Shown one piece after another: positions 60,212-64,000 of a DNA stretch of 64,000 nt. How positions within the stretch are numbered: position 1 is the first letter of the stretch; every line of letters starts with the position of its first letter. Source of the stretch: Snodgrassella alvi (GTDB taxonomy: Bacteria; Pseudomonadota; Gammaproteobacteria; Burkholderiales; Neisseriaceae); assembly GCF_040741455.2 (NCBI RefSeq), contig NZ_CP160328.2:1364001-1428000 (forward strand), written 5' to 3'. The notes under the pieces are model-generated. The model was not told where the DNA came from and searched no databases. It worked only from the letters and a program-made list of their open reading frames with translations. The position numbers and the translations under genes were made by a program.

Positions 60212-61189
60212 TTAACGCTCAATACCGATTTCGGGAAAGGCATTGCGCATCACTTCATCCAGATGGCTGGCGGAGGCACTCATCAGACTTTGCTCTTTTT
60301 CGTTTAGGGGAATTTCTATAACCTGACGCACACCGTGACGGTCAAGCACTGCAGGGGTGCCGATATACATGTCTTTGACACCATACTGTCCATTGAGATA
60401 GACGGAAACCGGTAGTATGGTGTTTTCATCATCCAAAAGCGCCCGACATATGCGCGCCAGTGCAGCACCTACTCCATAATAAGTAGCCCCTTTGAGACGG
60501 ATAATGTCGTAGGCTGCATTGACCACGCGGTCAGCAATAATATCAAGGTCTGCTTCGGTAAAGCGTGGATCGCCTTTAATCCACTCTTCCATTGTCAGGC
60601 CACCAACACTCAGATGTGACCATGCCGGAAATTCGGTGTCGCCATGTTCTCCCAGTATGTAACCGCTTACGGTACGCGGATCAACATTGAGAAGATAGCC
60701 AACATATTTGCACAAGCGGGCTGAATCCAGTGAGGTACCAGAACCGATTACACGCTCGGCCGGAAAACCTGACAGTTTCCATGTGGCATAGGTAAGGATA
60801 TCCACGGGATTGGAAGCCACTAGAAAGATGCCGTTAAAACCGGATTCGACGACATGTGTAACAATACTTTTGATAATATGCAAATTACGGTTAACCAGAT
60901 CCAGACGGCTTTCACCTGGCTTTTGCGCTGCACCGGCGGTAATCACAACAATATCAGCATCGGCGGCGTCGCTGTAATTGCCGGCGTAAATGTTTTTGGG
61001 GTAAGTAAAGAGTAATGCATCTGCAATATCTTTTGCATCTCCATGCGCCTTATCCCGCGCTACGTCGACAATCACCAGTTCCTGACCGATACCTTGCAGC
61101 GTGGCTGCATAGGCAAATGTGGAACCTACGGCACCGGCACCAACCAGAACAATTTTCTGATGATTTTTGGCATTGGTGGGCTGTAACAT
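60212..61189 (-). CDS. ldh: NAD-dependent L-lactate dehydrogenase
   Basis: Interconverts pyruvate and L-lactate. The 325-residue protein has the Rossmann GAGAVGSTFAYAATLQGI, Gln89 in the specificity loop AQKPGESR (Gln marks lactate rather than malate dehydrogenase), the catalytic Asp155 in GTSLDSAR, and the active-site His182 in GEHGDTEFPAW. The positions that bind fructose-1,6-bisphosphate in Bacillus-type enzymes (Arg173 and His188) correspond to Cys160 and Ser175 here, so allosteric control is probably lost. This type is common in Firmicutes and rare in Neisseriaceae. Confidence 0.95.
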   Translation of the reverse strand: MLQPTNAKNHQKIVLVGAGAVGSTFAYAATLQGIGQELVIVDVARDKAHGDAKDIADALLFTYPKNIYAGNYSDAADADIVVITAGAAQKPGESRLDLVNRNLHIIKSIVTHVVESGFNGIFLVASNPVDILTYATWKLSGFPAERVIGSGTSLDSARLCKYVGYLLNVDPRTVSGYILGEHGDTEFPAWSHLSVGGLTMEEWIKGDPRFTEADLDIIADRVVNAAYDIIRLKGATYYGVGAALARICRALLDDENTILPVSVYLNGQYGVKDMYIGTPAVLDRHGVRQVIEIPLNEKEQSLMSASASHLDEVMRNAFPEIGIER

Positions 61190-61682
61190 AATTCAACCTC
61201 TTTCTAACGTAAATGCAAATCTATGCGAATTTATGCATAAATTGTAGCAAATTTGTACATGCTATATGCATTTTTTATTTATATTCATCATTAATTACAT
61301 TTTTTGGTGAAATATGTCATTAAATATTTTTTTGTATGATTTTTTTATGTTTTCCGCTAATTTTATGGCATTTTGTATATTTATGTTTAATTTTGAATAA
61401 TAGCAAACGTCTGCCAGCTAACATTTGAATAATTGTTTTTACTGATTTAGAGCCGCTTTTCTTATTTATGATTACGGTAGGTTTAAATCAGCTGAATTCA
61501 ATTGTTCAGATTCTAATAAACACATACAAGAGGCGATGGATTGAAATAATGTTAAATGAGATGTGTGATTCGGTTTAACGAATTTAAGATTTGCTGATAT
61601 AGTTTGTCTGCAAAAATGAGAGAATAGAAGATAGTAGGTGATGGGGTAAGCGGTTGGGATGCATTTGCCGGCTATATTCTGC
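61190..61682. other. AT-rich region upstream of ldh, with promoter-type repeats
   Basis: About 490 bp, very AT-rich, between ldh and the small ORF behind the repressor. It contains the ldh promoter zone and three phased ATGC repeats (61213-61240). A 74-codon frame at 61472-61696 has no support. Confidence 0.5.
61213..61240 (-). promoter_or_regulatory. Three 10-bp-phased repeats at the ldh promoter
   Basis: ATGCAAAT (61213), ATGCGAAT (61223) and ATGCATAA (61233) recur with an exact 10-bp period, so they lie on one face of the helix. A -10-like TACAAT (minus strand, 61241-61246) is immediately upstream, so the repeats cover the predicted transcription start, 25-50 bp before the ldh ATG, which has the ribosome site AAGAGGT. 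The repeats have the form of a regulator-binding array. Confidence 0.5.
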
Positions 61683-61826
61683 TTAGGCTTTTCCAAACTG
61701 GTAGATATTAAACAAAATCAGCCTCTTTGAAACCCGGCAGGCAACCCGTTTGGCCAATGTAAGAGCAGAAAAAAGTGCATCCTGCACCATCTCTTGAATA
61801 TGACAGTCTGCAAGTAGAGTGTGCAT
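61683..61826 (-). CDS. Small ORF (47 codons) coupled to the S24 repressor gene
   Basis: The ATG (61824-61826) immediately follows the repressor's TAA with no gap. The product is a 47-residue peptide MHTLLADCHIQEMVQDAL... ending FNIYQFGKA. Its middle (SALTLAKRVACRVSKRLIL) is cationic and could form an amphipathic helix. No family is recognised. No separate ribosome site is visible, so expression would depend on coupling to the repressor. It may also be a chance frame. Confidence 0.35.
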   Translation of the reverse strand: MHTLLADCHIQEMVQDALFSALTLAKRVACRVSKRLILFNIYQFGKA

Positions 61827-62489
61827 TTACAGCTCTACGGCATAATAAAATACTCTACCAATGATGATGATCTGTTTAACAGGGGCGCATTCATCCTGAT
61901 ACTCAGCAGTATTGTAAGCGTGCAGTCGTACTTCTTCATTTGGCATGGAATACAGTTTCCGGACGCGATAGCGGTGATTTTGCTTTATCAAATACAGGTT
62001 GCCATCGATGATGTTGGTACGGTTTAAGTCGACAGCAAAAATGGTTCCGTGCGGAAAAATCGGTTCCATGCTGTTGTCGCTCACCGGAAAACATACCACC
62101 ATCTCTGCATTGATTTTTTTACGCTCTAAAAGCTCGGTACTCAGGCTGAATTTTTTGCAATGCTGTTTATGTGCCTGTTTGGAACGCACACAGCCGGCCA
62201 GCTCAATGGAGGGGTACAGGCAGACAGCTACCTCATCCTGATTATACGGGCCGGAATCTATAGCAGCAGGAATATCGTCTGGTTGCGCTGGAAAAGGATT
62301 ACCACGACCTTCACGCAGCCAGGTAAGACTTACACCGAGTATGTTGGCCAGTATGTCCAGATTTTTGGGTTCGTAATTGCCGTTTTCCCATTTGAATACT
62401 GCGGTTTTGGAGACGCCCATTTTATCGGCTACCTGTTGCTGTGACAGGGCGATACGCTGCCGCGCCTGTTTGATGCGATCGCTTAACAT
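61827..62489 (-). CDS. HTH/S24-type (LexA/CI-like) transcriptional repressor
   Basis: A 220-residue protein. The N-terminal Xre-type HTH (residues 3-58) is IKQARQRIALSQQQVADKMG with VSKTAVFKWENGNYEPKN. The C-terminal half is a peptidase-S24-like domain with the nucleophile Ser140 in SDNSMEP. At the place of the general-base Lys, the sequence is YRVRKLY with Arg177, and Lys178 next to it. An Ala-Gly (98-99) is a possible cleavage site. GGGAG precedes the ATG. No phage genes are nearby. Confidence 0.9.
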   Translation of the reverse strand: MLSDRIKQARQRIALSQQQVADKMGVSKTAVFKWENGNYEPKNLDILANILGVSLTWLREGRGNPFPAQPDDIPAAIDSGPYNQDEVAVCLYPSIELAGCVRSKQAHKQHCKKFSLSTELLERKKINAEMVVCFPVSDNSMEPIFPHGTIFAVDLNRTNIIDGNLYLIKQNHRYRVRKLYSMPNEEVRLHAYNTAEYQDECAPVKQIIIIGRVFYYAVEL

Positions 62490-62976
62490 CTGTTATCTCC
62501 CGATTAAAAGACATAATGATGTTAACTTAATTTGTGTTATGTTTTGTTTATAGCAATAGTTATTTTCAATATATAAAACATGTCAGTTTATTCCCTATTT
62601 CACTGTAAAAATTATACCATCCACTTTATATAATAATATTAAGATGATAATTCGCTAGCAGGCTTAGTTAACATTCTCTTTCTTCTCTCAGCCCAACATC
62701 AAAAAAATTAATTTTTACATCATTTTTATCTGTTTTTTACACAAACCTCTTATTCAAATTCAATTATGAAGCTGGATTGATTTTATCCATATAACATATT
62801 TTTACATAATATTAACTCGTTTGTCGTATATGTGTGTTTTTATCAACGCCTGCTACCTAAACTGCTGCACCTATACCTGCAAAGCGTAAACAAGATGCAA
62901 CAGCATTCATGTTTTCTGCATACTGTGTTACGCGGAGACGGTATATTTTCACCGCGAACTTTTATGCATGTGACGC
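62490..62976. other. AT-rich spacer between cysN and the S24 repressor gene
   Basis: About 490 bp with no supported gene. It holds the repressor promoter; ACATAA (62511-62516) and TTATGT (62537-62542) form an inverted pair with GTTAAC between them, a possible autoregulatory operator. I see no integrase or attachment-site repeat. Confidence 0.5.
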
Positions 62977-64000
62977 CTAAGATAAGGCAACAATCATGCC
63001 GGCGGCAACTGTATGATTGGTGGCTTCATCAATTAGGATAAAGGCACCAGCCGCCGGATTGGCCTCGTAGTTAGTGGCAATAAGTGGTTTTTGCACACTG
63101 ATCTGTACCCGTCCAATGTCGTTTAGTTGTAGGCTGCTGCTGTCTTCTTGATGATTGAGACTTTGTACATCCAGCAGATATTCAACCTTTCTGATTTTGG
63201 CATACACGGTCTGCGTGCTGTGCTTGAGCCAGTACCGTCTGGCTGAGTTGAGTGGTTTACTGTCAAACCAGCACAACGATGCACTGATGTTGCTGACCGG
63301 ATGCAAATCACTGCCGGCAGCGACAATACTGTCTCCACGGGATACATCTACATCATCAGCCAGCACTAAAGTGAGCACATCACCTGCCTGAGCCTGGTCT
63401 ACGGCGCCATCTGGGCTGTATATGGCTGCAATGGTGCTACTCTGGCCGGCTGGTTCGATACGTACGGGCTCGCCTATTTTCAGGCCCCCCTGTTCTAGCC
63501 GACCCTGATAGCCGCGAAAATCATCAGCACTGCTGCCATCCAGCCGGGCGACGCGCTGTACTGGATAGAGAGCGGGTGCCTTCAGCAACTGACTGTGACG
63601 GTTAGCAGCAGGCAGGCTTTCCAATAAAGGCAACAGCGGTTGCCCTTGATACCATGGCATGTGTGCACTGGCAGTGACAATATTGTCGCCGTTTAGCGCC
63701 GATATTGGTACATAGCTGACGTGGCGCAAGTCCAGAGCGGTGGCCAGCTCGTTGTAAGCACGTTTGATGGCGTTGAATTTTTCTTCGCTGTAATCCAGCA
63801 AATCAAGTTTGTTTACCGCTACAATGATGTGCGGTGTACCCAGCAGTTTCAGAATGGCGCTGTGACGACGGGTTTGCGGCAGTAAGGCCGGCGTCTGTTC
63901 GCTGAAATCCAACCGTGTGGCATCTATTAGAATGATGGCGGCATCGGCAGTAGAGGCTCCAGTCACCATATTGCGGGTATATTGTTCATGGCCGGGGGTG
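62977..64000 (-). CDS. cysN: Sulfate adenylyltransferase subunit 1, C-terminal part (start outside the window)
   Basis: GTPase subunit of ATP sulfurylase. About 341 residues are visible, from TPGHEQYTRNMVTGASTAD (G3 motif of an EF-Tu-like GTPase), through VAVNKLDLLDY (G4), the EF-Tu domain 2 region (RLDGSSADDFRGYQGRLEQG), to the end GMIVALS. No fused CysC kinase domain follows. CysD would be upstream outside the window. In relatives cysJ usually lies close by; here a 3-kb block intervenes. Confidence 0.96.
   Translation of the reverse strand, partial: TPGHEQYTRNMVTGASTADAAIILIDATRLDFSEQTPALLPQTRRHSAILKLLGTPHIIVAVNKLDLLDYSEEKFNAIKRAYNELATALDLRHVSYVPISALNGDNIVTASAHMPWYQGQPLLPLLESLPAANRHSQLLKAPALYPVQRVARLDGSSADDFRGYQGRLEQGGLKIGEPVRIEPAGQSSTIAAIYSPDGAVDQAQAGDVLTLVLADDVDVSRGDSIVAAGSDLHPVSNISASLCWFDSKPLNSARRYWLKHSTQTVYAKIRKVEYLLDVQSLNHQEDSSSLQLNDIGRVQISVQKPLIATNYEANPAAGAFILIDEATNHTVAAGMIVALS

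Noticed and set aside
61472-61696. 74-codon minus-strand frame upstream of ldh
   Set aside because: Overlaps the end of the better-placed 47-codon ORF and has no coding character or start signal.
61827-62489. Prophage remnant suggested by the S24/CI-like repressor
   Set aside because: No integrase, structural, replication or attachment-site features were found on either side; the gene appears to be an isolated regulator.

Overview
The window is a chromosomal segment of a betaproteobacterium, most likely a low-GC member of the Neisseriaceae; the overall gene content resembles Snodgrassella-type bee-gut symbionts. This placement is inferred from the protein families (GNA33-like MltA, the DUF3579 protein, RpoH, Dld, the cys genes, YciO-type protein) and from AT-rich spacers. 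No rRNA operon or marker gene settles it.

Layout. (1) 1-2143, minus strand: the 5' end of a purine-type NCS2 permease, miaB, and a small exported protein. (2) 2635-16227, minus strand: a fused S10-spc-alpha ribosomal protein superoperon running rplC to rplQ, with secY, infA, rpmJ and rpoA. rpsJ is absent from the head. A near-consensus promoter with an mRNA 5'-terminal hairpin precedes rplC, and a 232-bp hairpin-rich gap lies exactly at the S10/spc boundary (rpsQ-rplN). (3) 16366-28998: housekeeping genes (rsgA, M48 protease, orn, pgi, pncC, amtB-glnK, a DUF3579-acetyltransferase fusion, rpoH, lnt, corC, ybeY). (4) 29563-33768: a tight five-gene operon combining an FimV-like TPR membrane protein, a receiver-like protein, a small Ras-like GTPase and two small partner proteins, at least one of them Roadblock/LC7. 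This is the best candidate for a poorly described system. (5) 33909-38194: mltA, mutS and initiator tRNA-Met with its promoter and terminator.

(6) 38577-46018 is the accessory stretch: an HxlR regulator with a Cys near its N-terminus, divergent from a flavodoxin-fold quinone reductase; a DUF421 protein; a GFA-family protein; an rtcB-prfH RNA/ribosome repair pair; an acetyltransferase; a macro-domain pseudogene with three lesions; a YciO-type protein; and a site-2-protease homologue that has lost its HExxH histidines. (7) 46107-57007: prmC, mgtE, a LysR regulator, an aldo/keto reductase, the respiratory D-lactate dehydrogenase dld, an ABC exporter, RNase P RNA (rnpB) and an MFS carrier. (8) 57008-64000, minus strand: an acyltransferase, cysJ, an NAD-dependent L-lactate dehydrogenase, an S24/HTH repressor with a coupled 47-codon ORF, and the C-terminal part of cysN. 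In relatives cysN and cysJ are normally close together, so the ldh-repressor block looks like an insertion into a sulfate-assimilation cluster.

Together the genes describe a translation-heavy core with nitrogen sensing (GlnK-AmtB), lactate metabolism (Dld plus Ldh), assimilatory sulfate reduction (CysN, CysJ) and several stress or repair functions. No CRISPR array, insertion sequence or prophage structural gene was seen.
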